A program made the position numbers and the translations under genes. The notes below the pieces were generated by a model, which was given only the letters and a program-made list of their open reading frames with translations, did not search any database and was not told the DNA's origin. Source: an uncultured delta proteobacterium (GTDB taxonomy: Bacteria > Desulfobacterota > Desulfobulbia > Desulfobulbales > Desulfurivibrionaceae). From it: a stretch of DNA of 64,000 nt. Shown here in pieces: positions 35,127-43,221 of this stretch; position 1 is the first letter of the stretch; the number at the start of each line of letters is the position of its first letter. Location of the stretch: assembly GCA_903869265.1 (NCBI GenBank), contig CAIPYE010000001.1:328326-392325 (forward strand), written 5' to 3'.

Positions 35127-35612
35127 TTATTCCCGAACCCAGGTAAGCCGGATGATCTTTTCGCCATCACCGTAACTAAAATCAAGCTCGCCCTGGTAGG
35201 CGTTGTTCAATGCCTCGCCGATCCGCCGGGCCAGGTGGATGCCGGTGGTTGTTACAAGGGTGCGGCCCTCTTCCTCGGCAATGGCCATGAGCCGCTCCAT
35301 GGGGTGCGCTTTTTTCTCCTGATCCTCCAGGTTGCGGATCAGGTTGGTGATCTCCTCGCGACGGGTCCCGTAAAATCCACCCAGAATCTCCAGATAGCCG
35401 GCCGGGAAATTATCCTTGATGCGTTGGCAAGCCGGACAGACGATGGCATGGGCATTGACCGCCGCATCCCACCAGGCCCAGCGGCCCTCCAGGAACACGG
35501 CCCCGCATACGCTGCACACCGTCGGCTCGGGCAATTTCCGGCGTTCCTGGTAGGTGTCATGCCGCTTTTCCTGAATCAGCCGATCCCTTCTTCCATATTG
35601 GCCTTTGTCCAT
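35127..35612 (-). CDS. BCAM0308 family zinc-ribbon protein
   Basis: 161 residues. The order RDRLIQEKRHDTYQERRKLP, CSVCGAVFLEGRW, and IVCPACQRIKDNFPAGYLEI is characteristic of the BCAM0308 family: a basic N terminus, then a two-CxxC zinc ribbon. The C-terminal half (GIHLARRIGEALNNAYQGEL) is an alpha/beta domain resembling that of NMD3/ribosome-associated folds. Function is not established. AGAGAAACC precedes the ATG. Confidence 0.8.
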   Translation of the reverse strand: MDKGQYGRRDRLIQEKRHDTYQERRKLPEPTVCSVCGAVFLEGRWAWWDAAVNAHAIVCPACQRIKDNFPAGYLEILGGFYGTRREEITNLIRNLEDQEKKAHPMERLMAIAEEEGRTLVTTTGIHLARRIGEALNNAYQGELDFSYGDGEKIIRLTWVRE

Positions 35613-35916
35613 AAGGTTTCTCTCCTTGTCTTGTACTGTTGACCTTCAGGTAGAATCACTTCCTGCAAGAGCAGCCAGGCCATGCCCGTTTCGCGATAAT
35701 GGTCCCTCCCTCTGTTTTTTAAAAATCAGGCTTCCCTGTTTAAATTATACATCCAGCTACCGGGTAAAACACAAGCTCCAAATCAGTTTTATTTGCGTGC
35801 CTCTTCCTTGGTCGTGCGTTTGGAAAAAAAATCGAGAAACCCAATGAACATGGGGAGATATGCGAATATGCCTGGAGAAAATTGCGCAGCTCAGGCAAAA
35901 AATCCTAGGCACGAGA
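35613..35916. other. 304-bp gap without a recognisable gene
   Basis: The stretch is relatively AT-rich. Short open frames exist on both strands (for example 35605-35847, plus) but lack a binding site, family resemblance or consistent codon use. A 7-bp inverted pair CGTGCCT/AGGCACG (35796 and 35907) is the only structure noticed. It may hold the promoters of nothing more than the BCAM0308-type gene. Confidence 0.5.
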
Positions 35917-36648
35917 TTACCGCGAGATGGTGAAATCCCACCCCATTTCAATCGCCAGCCATTGCGGAAGAAGCATTCTTGACCGAGAAAAATCCAAGCC
36001 AGAATTTTCTATATAATCCTGTAACGCCGTTGAAAACGGGCTGGCCACTGTGACCACCGACCGGAGCATCAGCGGCGCGTCTGCGGTGGATTCCGGATCG
36101 TTGGCTACCTGGCAGGATTGGGGCGGCGAAGAGACGAAATGCGTGCGACACACCACCGGCCGCACAGGATAGGCGCCGCATACGCCATTGACATCCAGCG
36201 GGCAGGAATGGTCGTAGCAGGAAAGGTCTGCCAGCCCGTCGATGTTGGATGACGGATGCCTGCCCGGCTTGGAATCATCCCATTCATGCCATTGTTGGGT
36301 GCGCAACCGAAGGTCGGCTATCTGGTCTGCGGAAAATTCCCGTCGGATGTATTGCGCCAAGGTATGGGCCTCGGCACTGTTGGTAAGGATATGATACCGG
36401 CAACAGTGACAACAACCCGGTTGACAACTTGGCACGATTCCCTCTGCGCCACGCAGCCGCTCCAGTTCGCAGGCAATTGCTTCATCCAAAGAAGCATACA
36501 CGCCGATGACAAAGCGCTCTTGCGGGGCAATGGGGATATCGGCTCCGAATTCTCCATTACCCATACCCGGATCGCTCTTCTCAACCAAACGCATCATTCT
36601 CCAATTTTTCAAGGGGATTTCAGGCAGACCACAATGAGGAGGCACCAT
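35917..36648 (-). CDS. YkgJ family cysteine cluster protein
   Basis: About 243 residues; the true start may be internal (Met codons near 36597). The cysteine pattern CQPGCCHCCRY, then CYDHSCPLDVNGVCGAYPVR and PVVCRTHF, is the CxxxCCxxC ... C ... C zinc/iron-sulfur cluster of YkgJ proteins. Ligand and function of the family are unknown; a metal or Fe-S centre is likely. Transcribed alone on the minus strand. Confidence 0.82.
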   Translation of the reverse strand: MVPPHCGLPEIPLKNWRMMRLVEKSDPGMGNGEFGADIPIAPQERFVIGVYASLDEAIACELERLRGAEGIVPSCQPGCCHCCRYHILTNSAEAHTLAQYIRREFSADQIADLRLRTQQWHEWDDSKPGRHPSSNIDGLADLSCYDHSCPLDVNGVCGAYPVRPVVCRTHFVSSPPQSCQVANDPESTADAPLMLRSVVTVASPFSTALQDYIENSGLDFSRSRMLLPQWLAIEMGWDFTISR

Positions 36649-36699
36649 ACTTAATTCCGGATAATTAGGCGATCACTTTCGGCTCCTCGTCCCTTCCGG

Positions 36700-37446
36700 T
36701 CAGTCAAGGGCGCGATAATCGCCATACCGGTTCAACACCAGCAGCATCTTGTCCCGATGGGTTCCCGGCCAATAGATCTTACCGCAGCCAAGGCATTGGC
36801 GAAAAGAGTCGTAATATTTTTTGGTGAGCGGTTCCAGTTGCTCGATGATCTGCTCCTTGCCGACGGGCTGCAAGAGCCCGTTGCAGCGCAGGCAGCGGCT
36901 CAACGGCTTGAACTGCCCCTTGATGCCGAAGAGATGAACGATTTCCGCCAACTGCCTTTCCGGATAGATTTCCCGCACCAGGTAGCCGAAGACCACCTCT
37001 TTGCGTTTTAAAAGATCCGTATCCTTGCTCAGCAGGATGCGCCTTTCCCGCACCGCCACCGCGATCAATTCCGGATCGGAGATATAATTTTGATAAAAGG
37101 TGTCAAAACCTGCCATGCGCAGCAGGGTGGCCAGTTTGCCGACATTCATATCCACGGCAAAGGTGAGGCCAGGCAAGGGCTCGGGCCGGAGCAAGGTTGG
37201 GGTCGTTACATCCACGGGGGGAGAGAGAGGATACACATCCAGGGTGTCATCCTTGGCGCCGGGAGCGGCAAAAGAGATTTCCCGTCCGGCAACGGTCAAG
37301 CGTCCCACCTCGGTATGCGGGACTCCCAGGGCCTCGATGATATCCTTGACCGAGGCCTGCCGGGTGAGTTGGTACTCAACCCTTTTCTGCCCTTTGAATG
37401 GAGGGCGCAGCAGCTCTTTCAGGTTTCCCCAAAAGTTGATGATCAT
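36700..37446 (-). CDS. Mut7-C RNase domain protein with ubiquitin-like N terminus
   Basis: 248 residues from the ATG ending at 37446, which begins MIINFWGNLKELLRP. The first 85 residues form a ThiS/MoaD-like beta-grasp domain (VEYQLTRQASVKDIIEALGV ... LDVYPLSPP), the Mut7-C ubiquitin region. The rest is the PIN-like Mut7-C RNase domain: FAVDMNVGKLATLLRMAGFD, then VRERRILLSKDTDLLKR. A zinc ribbon CLRCNG ... CLGCGKIYWPGTH ends it. The acidic residues expected in the PIN-like active site (VDMN, SKDTD) are present. It is a predicted RNA-processing nuclease. An attC-bearing cassette is inserted just upstream. Confidence 0.88.
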   Translation of the reverse strand: MIINFWGNLKELLRPPFKGQKRVEYQLTRQASVKDIIEALGVPHTEVGRLTVAGREISFAAPGAKDDTLDVYPLSPPVDVTTPTLLRPEPLPGLTFAVDMNVGKLATLLRMAGFDTFYQNYISDPELIAVAVRERRILLSKDTDLLKRKEVVFGYLVREIYPERQLAEIVHLFGIKGQFKPLSRCLRCNGLLQPVGKEQIIEQLEPLTKKYYDSFRQCLGCGKIYWPGTHRDKMLLVLNRYGDYRALD

Positions 37447-37532
37447 CGTGAGAGGAGGCCCCCTGTCAGTGAAGGGTTTGTCGAAAAAATAAGGGGATGT
37501 CTCTAGTTTTCCACTGACTCCCGTTGAAAGAC

Positions 37533-37602
37533 GCCTAACATCCAAAGTAACCGGCGTTGTGCGGCCTCATCGCGCAGCGTCCGGTTGACTGCCGGGTTGG
37601 GC
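37533..37602 (-). mobile_element. attC recombination site of an integron-type gene cassette
   Basis: The outer core sites are GTTGGGC (37596-37602) and GCCTAAC (37533-37539), i.e. RYYYAAC and GTTRRRY in cassette orientation. Between them TAACCGGCGTTGTGCG (37548-37563) pairs with CGCGCAGCGTCCGGTTGA (37571-37588). That gives a 15-bp stem with a single extrahelical base (T37580), a 7-nt loop and unpaired spacers next to the cores. This is the diagnostic attC fold. The stop codon of the upstream gene lies inside it, as is usual in cassettes. Confidence 0.85.
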
Positions 37603-38043
37603 CGCACGGAAGTAATCGAAATACACCATATAAACCGGCCAAAAAAGATCTCGGATCTCTTGCCCGTCAACCAGGAAGTGCATTACTCCCAGTGAGTCGC
37701 CAGCTCTGCCCAGATCAGCGTGGAAGCCCTCCAATATCTCGGTTCGTCCAGCAAGCGTCTCTGCGCTGTAGTGTTTGGCGGCGTTGCATAGGGAACGCAA
37801 GACTTCATATTGAGGCATCTCATGGAAATGTGCGTGGAGGAGTTCCTCCCGTGTACGCGCGTCTCCTGGTTTGTGTTTATATGAGTCATATCCGCCCAGA
37901 CATATCCATTCCCGGAGATGGTAGAGCGGAAAGACAACGTCCAAGATTCCATCCCCGGAAGGCGATTCGCAAAACGCAGTAAAGCTGCGAACCAGCTTCT
38001 CGAAAAGCCGACGTGGGTTATTGATAGAATAGGCGCCGTTCAT
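37567..38043 (-). CDS. hypothetical cassette-encoded protein
   Basis: 158 residues starting MNGAYSINNPRRLFEKLVRS. The ATG ends at 38043, four bases after the GTTAGGC core (38053-38047 on the minus strand), exactly where cassette genes start. The frame ends in the attC site. No family is recognised. The sequence looks like a soluble helical protein (LRSLCNAAKHYSAETLAGR, FWPVYMVYFDYFRAAQPG). An upstream extension (38067) would cross the core site and is not favoured. With no ribosome binding site of its own, expression may be weak or depend on outside promoters. Confidence 0.7.
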   Translation of the reverse strand: MNGAYSINNPRRLFEKLVRSFTAFCESPSGDGILDVVFPLYHLREWICLGGYDSYKHKPGDARTREELLHAHFHEMPQYEVLRSLCNAAKHYSAETLAGRTEILEGFHADLGRAGDSLGVMHFLVDGQEIRDLFWPVYMVYFDYFRAAQPGSQPDAAR

Positions 38044-38046
38044 GAG

Positions 38047-38053
38047 GCCTAAC
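38047..38053 (-). mobile_element. GTTAGGC core site at the upstream junction of the cassette
   Basis: On the minus strand GTTAGGC directly precedes the cassette gene. Together with the attC it bounds a unit of about 514 bp, a normal cassette size. No second attC hairpin or integrase gene is seen upstream, so this may be a secondary insertion site or the truncated end of an array. Confidence 0.7.
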
Positions 38054-38182
38054 AAGTTATTCTGCAACTCTGGCTATCATGCAAAAAAATCATGCTGGCC
38101 GAAATACCAGCAACGAGGGACAGGAAAAGCCGCCCCCGTGGTCGCCCCGCTCCAGGCAAAAAAATTATCCTCTTTCGCCTTC

Positions 38183-39547
38183 CTACTTGCCAAGCCCCAC
38201 AAGCATCAACAGCTCATAAGAAAGCGCGGCAACCAGACCGGCGGCGGGAAGGGTCAGGACCCAGGCCATGACCATGCTTTGCGCCACACCCCAGCGGACA
38301 GCGGACAGCCGCTTGCTGGCGCCGACCCCGAAGATGCTGCCGGAGATGACGTGGGTGGTGCTTACGGGCATGCCGAAGTGGCTGGTCACAAAGAGGACGA
38401 TGGCGGACGAGGTCTCGGCGGCAAAACCGTGCACCGGTTCCAACCGGATGATTTTATGTCCCATGGTCTTGATGATCCGCCAACCGCCCACGGAGGTGCC
38501 CAGGGCCATGGCGATGGCGCAGGACAACACCACCCAGGTGGGAACCACGGGCTCAGGGATCAGCCGGGCGCTGACCAGGGCCATGGTGATGATACCCATG
38601 CTCTTCTGGGCATCGTTAAGGCCGTGGGTAAAGGCCATGGCTGCGGCGGAAAATATCTGCAGGTGGCGAAAGCTCGCGCTCACCCGGCCGGGATGCACAT
38701 GGGCAAGGGTTCTAAAGATACCGCCCATCAGCAGAAAGCCGATGACAAAGCCCATAGCCGGAGAACCTACGAGCGGGACAAGCACCTTCTTCACAATCCC
38801 GCCCCAAAGCACAAAAGGCAGCCCGCCGTGGATGATGGCCGCGCCGCACAAGCCGCCGATCAAGGCGTGGGAGGAACTGCTGGGGATGCCGAATTTCCAG
38901 GTGATCAAATTCCAGGCGATTGCTCCGAGGATGGCGGCCAGAATAACCACCTGGAAGGTCTGCTGGTTTGAATCAAGCTCTTGGGGATAACCCTTTTCCA
39001 GCAGCGCACGGTTGGTGTTGGCCAGCTCTTCCGGTTTCAGCTTGCTGGAATCCTTGGCCTTGGCCACAGTCTTGGGCTTGAGTGCGATCCCGGCGAACCG
39101 CTCGGCGGAGTAGAGGTCTGTTTGGGTGATGACGCGGTTCAAATCAGCCACCATGGCACCCTGCAACTCCTGGGAAGCAGCAGTGCCCACCGTGTATTGC
39201 CCAAGCAGCGCCTGGGTTTCCGGGGAAAGCTGCGTTGCCAGATATTGGGAGACCGGATCAGCGGGATGTTGCAGCTTGGCGGCCAACGCTGCCGGCTGAT
39301 GGATATCCGCGATCTGGAACCGGGCCGTGTCCACCAGCCCGCTGGCGACGGTAATCGCCACCTGGGTGGAGACCAGGGCGCCGACAAAATTCAGACAGGC
39401 CGCCATGATAATGGCTTTGCGCGGCGAGAGCACCCGGGTGGATACCACCGTGGCGATGGCATTGGCCGTATCGTGAAAGCCGTTGATATAATCAAAGGCC
39501 AGGGCACAGACCACAACCAGCACGAGCAGCAGCGACACACTAAGCAT
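38183..39547 (-). CDS. PiT-family inorganic phosphate transporter
   Basis: 454-residue inner-membrane Pi:cation symporter. Both PiT signature repeats are present: ALAFDYINGFHDTANAIATV near the N terminus and AAAMAFTHGLNDAQKSMGII in the second half. About ten to eleven membrane helices are separated by a cytoplasmic-like insertion (about 75-185), rich in Ala and Gln. Low-affinity uptake complements the Pst system at 0.7-6.5 kb. It is preceded by, and overlaps by 8 bp, the DUF47 gene, the usual Pit-accessory pair. Confidence 0.92.
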   Translation of the reverse strand: MLSVSLLLVLVVVCALAFDYINGFHDTANAIATVVSTRVLSPRKAIIMAACLNFVGALVSTQVAITVASGLVDTARFQIADIHQPAALAAKLQHPADPVSQYLATQLSPETQALLGQYTVGTAASQELQGAMVADLNRVITQTDLYSAERFAGIALKPKTVAKAKDSSKLKPEELANTNRALLEKGYPQELDSNQQTFQVVILAAILGAIAWNLITWKFGIPSSSSHALIGGLCGAAIIHGGLPFVLWGGIVKKVLVPLVGSPAMGFVIGFLLMGGIFRTLAHVHPGRVSASFRHLQIFSAAAMAFTHGLNDAQKSMGIITMALVSARLIPEPVVPTWVVLSCAIAMALGTSVGGWRIIKTMGHKIIRLEPVHGFAAETSSAIVLFVTSHFGMPVSTTHVISGSIFGVGASKRLSAVRWGVAQSMVMAWVLTLPAAGLVAALSYELLMLVGLGK

Positions 39548-40169
39548 ATTTCACAACCACGCTTTCAATGATATGGGCAACGTCTTCACATTTGTCCACC
39601 GCCACTTCTATCCGGTCATACACCGCCTTCCACTTGATCACGTTGATCGGGTCCGCATCCGGGGCGTTGAGCAGGCTGGCAAGCGCCTTTCGGAAGGCTG
39701 CGTCATGCTCGTTCTCGATCTGGTGGATGCGGATGAAGAGACTCTGGACATTATCCCGGTTCGGCTTACTGCGCAGGGTCTTGACCGTCTCCAGCGTGGC
39801 TTCGGTGATCTGCACCAGCAGCGCCACCAGCCCTCCCAGGTCAGGGCGCAGTTGCTTCAGCTCATAGAGCGCCATCCTGCCGGTGCAGGCCTCGATGCAG
39901 TCGGTCACGTCGTCCAGCGCACTGGACAGTCCGTGCAGGTCTTCCTTGTCCAGCGGGGTGACAAAGGTGGCGTCGATCCGGTTGGCAAGCTCGTGGGTGA
40001 TGTGGTCCGCCTCGCTTTCTATCTCCTTGATTCGTGCCGCGTGCACGGCAAGGTTTGCGAAGTCATTGACCAAGGCCTGAAATTCCTTGGCCGCATCCAC
40101 TGCGGCCTGCGCCTGTTTTTCTAGCAGCGCATAAAAACCCTGCCTCTTGCTCATTCCTGGAAAACGCAC
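39540..40169 (-). CDS. DUF47 family (PhoU-like) Pit accessory protein
   Basis: 209-residue helical protein of the DUF47/YkaA family, which pairs with PiT transporters and is thought to regulate them. A GTG start at 40169 is chosen because AAGGAGG lies 6 nt upstream; a Met five codons later lacks this. PhoU-like metal motifs appear as LSSALDDVTDCIEA (about 80-93) and DRIEVAVDKCEDVAHIIES near the end. The 3' end overlaps the PiT gene. No Pho-box-like repeats are visible before it. Confidence 0.88.
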   Translation of the reverse strand: MRFPGMSKRQGFYALLEKQAQAAVDAAKEFQALVNDFANLAVHAARIKEIESEADHITHELANRIDATFVTPLDKEDLHGLSSALDDVTDCIEACTGRMALYELKQLRPDLGGLVALLVQITEATLETVKTLRSKPNRDNVQSLFIRIHQIENEHDAAFRKALASLLNAPDADPINVIKWKAVYDRIEVAVDKCEDVAHIIESVVVKYA

Positions 40170-40193
40170 ACGCTTACCTCCTTAAACAAAATG

Positions 40194-40233
40194 AAAAAAA
40201 TCAGGCGATCACGCACAGGATCGCCTGAAAAAA
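40194..40233. terminator. bidirectional rho-independent terminator
   Basis: TCAGGCGATC (40201-40210) and GATCGCCTGA (40219-40228) form a perfect 10-bp stem with an 8-nt loop. It is flanked by A7 on the left and A7 on the right (T tracts on the minus strand). It ends the leftward VWA-OmpA gene, immediately before the DUF47 gene. Confidence 0.9.
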
Positions 40234-42273
40234 TTACTCCATATACTGGAGGGTGATGATCACGGTTCTGTTCAGCGATCTTCCCTCGGGCAGGCTGTTG
40301 TCGTAGGGCGGATTATTGGGTCCGTTGCCCACATGGTTTATCTGAGTAGCAGCGGCGATCCCGGTCTGGAGGGTGGTATCGTACACCGCCTTTGCCCGGC
40401 GCTCGGACAGGTCGATATTGTATTTTTCCGTGCCGATGCTGTCGGTGTGTCCGGCAATATTCATGGTTACGGACTTAAGCTCCGCCACCCTGGCGAGCAC
40501 CCGGTTGACGATAACCTGGTTGCGGTCCTTGAGTTCCGTCCGGTCAAAGTCAAAGAGGATCAGGCCATATTTCTCCATCACCTTGTTGCCGGTTTTCTGG
40601 GCGATGCGCTCCTCCCGTCGGATAAAATTGATGACAATCGGGCTGCCGGCAGTGCTGAACACGTTGCCCTCCTTGTCTTTCACCTCAAGATCAGCGCTGA
40701 CCTTGCCAAGCATGGCAATGGTGTGCGCTCCCCCCAATGTTTCCAGGGCAAAGGCCACTTCCGTCGGAGGAGTTCCAGCGCCCTCCCTGGTAGCCAGCAC
40801 CTTGTCTGCGCTCAGCAACCTGAGCTGCCAATAGTCGATCTCGACCTCGGCCTGCACAGACGGACTGATCCGGATTTCCTTGGTGTCGGCCTGCTCCAGC
40901 ATATAGGTGCTTTTGATGGTATCGAGAATGGCGGGATAGGTGGAGAGGATTTCCACCCGCTGATTTTCAACGATCCCCTCCGGCACCCGGCTGGAACTGG
41001 GCACTGCAGGAAGGTTCCGGGCCTTGATTTCCATGCGGGACGGATCAATGCCCCATACGGACTTCAGGTAGGCGGCAACCGCCTCAGCCCGGCTCTTTGC
41101 CAGGGCAATCTTCCCTTTTTCCACTCCGGTATTGGAGTTGCAGCCCACCAGGGTGATCCGGGCCTCAGGATTGGCCAGCAGCCGTTTGCCGATCACGTTC
41201 AGAACCTGATGGTACTTCTCCATGGTTCCCGTGAGCTTTTCCTCGGCAAAAGCCCCAACCTCTTCCGGGGTGGCCAGGGCGACGTACCGGTCAGGAATGC
41301 GGCTTTTCCCCGTGTCAAAATAGATGTGGTTCAGCAAGGGAGAGCTGTCCACCATGGTGACTTCCTCGATGTTCACAACACCAGGCGCACTGGCCAGCGT
41401 TCCGGCCGGCGGATTGAGAAAGCGGTAGGTGACCACGTAGCGATGGAAGATGGTGGTGGAGAATTTCTTGAGAATGGGCAGAAAATCGTTGGCCGAGTTG
41501 GCCTTGCGGATCATCCCGCCATGCCCCTGGGCAAAAGCGGTCAAAAATACATCCAGGCCGGGTTTGTCCATATAGTCCACGGCATAGGCGGAGAAATTCT
41601 TCACCCCCTTGGCAGCCAAAGCCACCTCCTCGCCTTTTACCACGCTGTTGATGTCTTCTCCGTCTGAAAAAACAAGCATGAACTTCTGACTGTCCGCAGG
41701 CATCTGGCCGATGATCTCCAGCCCCTTTTGCATGCTGTCATAAAGATAGGTGCCGTCGGTGGTGGCCGGGAAAAAACTGCCCCTCAAGAATTGACCCAAG
41801 GCCGACACCTCGTTTCCTTGAAAGGTCCGGGTGGAGACCCTGGGCTGTTTCGTGCCCGGATCGACAAAGGTGACGACATGGACGTTGTCAATGGGCCGGA
41901 CAAGTCCGAGGAAGCTGTTCAAGGCGGCCAGCAGCGGTTCCACCGCCTTGCGTTGCTCCATGGAATAGGAGTTGTCCACCACCAGCACGATATTGAGGCC
42001 GATGTTCCGTTGCTCCTGAACATCTTCCACCGAAAGGATCTTGGCTGTTTTCACCCCTTGCTTGATGGAAAAATCCTCTTTCCTCAAGCCCAGGATGGCC
42101 TCACCATCCTTATCCTGAACCGAGACCAACAGCTTGCCCTCTTCAAGGGCCTGGAAACTCAGTTTCGCTTTCGGACGGAGGGCCTGCACCTCAAGAGCGT
42201 CGAGGGCCAAGCTCACGCCCGCCCAGGCAAAAACGGCGAGCAACAGGCAAAGAAGACTAACGATTTTTTTCAT
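40234..42273 (-). CDS. exported VWA-domain protein with two OmpA-like domains
   Basis: 679 residues from the ATG ending at 42273 (AGGAGA 7 nt upstream). There is a signal peptide (1-24, AGVSLA) and a beta-rich part. A von Willebrand A domain follows with the MIDAS motif VVDNSYSM (about 105) and FSDGEDINS. Then there is an OmpA-like domain (HIYFDTGKSRIPDR ... LVGCNSNTG ... AKSRAEAVAAYL), and a second, C-terminal one (LFDFDRTELKDRN ... IAGHTDSIGTEKYNIDLSER). OmpA domains anchor proteins to peptidoglycan. Two such domains plus a metal-dependent adhesion fold suggest an envelope-organising or adhesive role. Downstream of a LuxR-type regulator gene. Confidence 0.85.
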   Translation of the reverse strand: MKKIVSLLCLLLAVFAWAGVSLALDALEVQALRPKAKLSFQALEEGKLLVSVQDKDGEAILGLRKEDFSIKQGVKTAKILSVEDVQEQRNIGLNIVLVVDNSYSMEQRKAVEPLLAALNSFLGLVRPIDNVHVVTFVDPGTKQPRVSTRTFQGNEVSALGQFLRGSFFPATTDGTYLYDSMQKGLEIIGQMPADSQKFMLVFSDGEDINSVVKGEEVALAAKGVKNFSAYAVDYMDKPGLDVFLTAFAQGHGGMIRKANSANDFLPILKKFSTTIFHRYVVTYRFLNPPAGTLASAPGVVNIEEVTMVDSSPLLNHIYFDTGKSRIPDRYVALATPEEVGAFAEEKLTGTMEKYHQVLNVIGKRLLANPEARITLVGCNSNTGVEKGKIALAKSRAEAVAAYLKSVWGIDPSRMEIKARNLPAVPSSSRVPEGIVENQRVEILSTYPAILDTIKSTYMLEQADTKEIRISPSVQAEVEIDYWQLRLLSADKVLATREGAGTPPTEVAFALETLGGAHTIAMLGKVSADLEVKDKEGNVFSTAGSPIVINFIRREERIAQKTGNKVMEKYGLILFDFDRTELKDRNQVIVNRVLARVAELKSVTMNIAGHTDSIGTEKYNIDLSERRAKAVYDTTLQTGIAAATQINHVGNGPNNPPYDNSLPEGRSLNRTVIITLQYME

Positions 42274-42362
42274 GGCGTTTCTCCTGTGGAGGATAAAGCG
42301 GTGCATCGTCAAGGCAAAAGTTCTGCAAAATTTTTCAAACGGGAAAGGCGGGCTGAAGCCCC

Positions 42363-43022
42363 TCACTCAGGCAGCGTGTCGGAAAGCCCCCTGCCAATGG
42401 CATACTTGACGAGGTCGGCAACGCGTTTGATATTGAGTTTTTTCATCATGTTGGCCCGATGGTGCTCAACGGTCCGCTTGCTGATATCAAGCTTGTCGGC
42501 GATATCTCGGCTGGTAACCCCCGCAGCCACCATCTGCAGGATCTGTTTTTCCCGCGGGGTGAGGATCTCGCCAGATCCATCGTTCCGGCTGCTGCAGGCG
42601 GCGATGACATCTTCGGGAAATTCTCCGGCCAGATTGGGGGAGATATACACCTCGCCCTGACGAATCCTGTCGATGGCCGGCAGCAACTCGGTATCGGAAT
42701 CTTCCTTAAGCAGATAGCCGTCCGCCCCGGAAGCAAAAGAAGAGCAGAGATATTGTTCGCCCTTGTGCATGGTCAGCATGAGCACCTTGATCTGAGGACA
42801 GATCTTGCGCACCTCGCGGATTGCCTCAATCCCACGCAGGTTCGGCATGGAGATATCAAGGATGGCCAGATCCGCCGGGGTGGTTTTTAAAAGCTCGATG
42901 AGTTCCAGGCCATCGGCCGCTTCGCCGACCACCTTGAGGGTGGGATTCTCCTCGATCATTTTTTTGACCCCATGCCGGATCAGAGCATGATCATCCGCCA
43001 GCACTATACGCCATATACCCAT
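42363..43022 (-). CDS. NarL/FixJ-type response regulator
   Basis: 219 residues. Receiver domain (4-120) with DDH acidic pair, phospho-acceptor Asp in LAILDISMPN (about 56) and Lys in GYLLKEDS. Its C-terminal LuxR-type HTH (about 150-210) has LTPREKQILQMVAAGVTSRD and the recognition helix SKRTVEHHRANMMKKL. GGGGAG precedes the ATG by 4 nt. No kinase gene is adjacent. The VWA-OmpA gene follows 89 bp downstream and is a plausible cotranscript or target. Confidence 0.9.
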   Translation of the reverse strand: MGIWRIVLADDHALIRHGVKKMIEENPTLKVVGEAADGLELIELLKTTPADLAILDISMPNLRGIEAIREVRKICPQIKVLMLTMHKGEQYLCSSFASGADGYLLKEDSDTELLPAIDRIRQGEVYISPNLAGEFPEDVIAACSSRNDGSGEILTPREKQILQMVAAGVTSRDIADKLDISKRTVEHHRANMMKKLNIKRVADLVKYAIGRGLSDTLPE

Positions 43023-43221
43023 GACACTCCCCTTTCATTCCAGACCAGTCCGAAAAAATCACATTATATTCCCTGGTTATATACTGTAGTCGGCACTTTC
43101 CCGCAGTAAAATTTGCTGCCCCGCAAAAAGGAAAAACGTAACGCCCAGTCGCAGAGAGACACGGACAACATCTTAGAATAAAAAGCATACAACTTCGCGC
43201 CACTGCGTTGCTTTTTAGTTT

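Noticed and set aside
35605..35847. Possible 80-residue gene on the plus strand
   Set aside because: No binding site, family resemblance or hydrophobic/charged pattern typical of a real protein; overlaps the start region of the BCAM0308-type gene.
38042..38971. Plus-strand frame opposite the PiT gene, rich in Gly, His and Asp
   Set aside because: Composition is typical of an antisense reading of membrane helices; PiT signatures on the minus strand are decisive.
43023..43221. Small gene between the membrane protein and the response regulator
   Set aside because: Open frames there are Cys-rich, low-complexity shadows without start signals.
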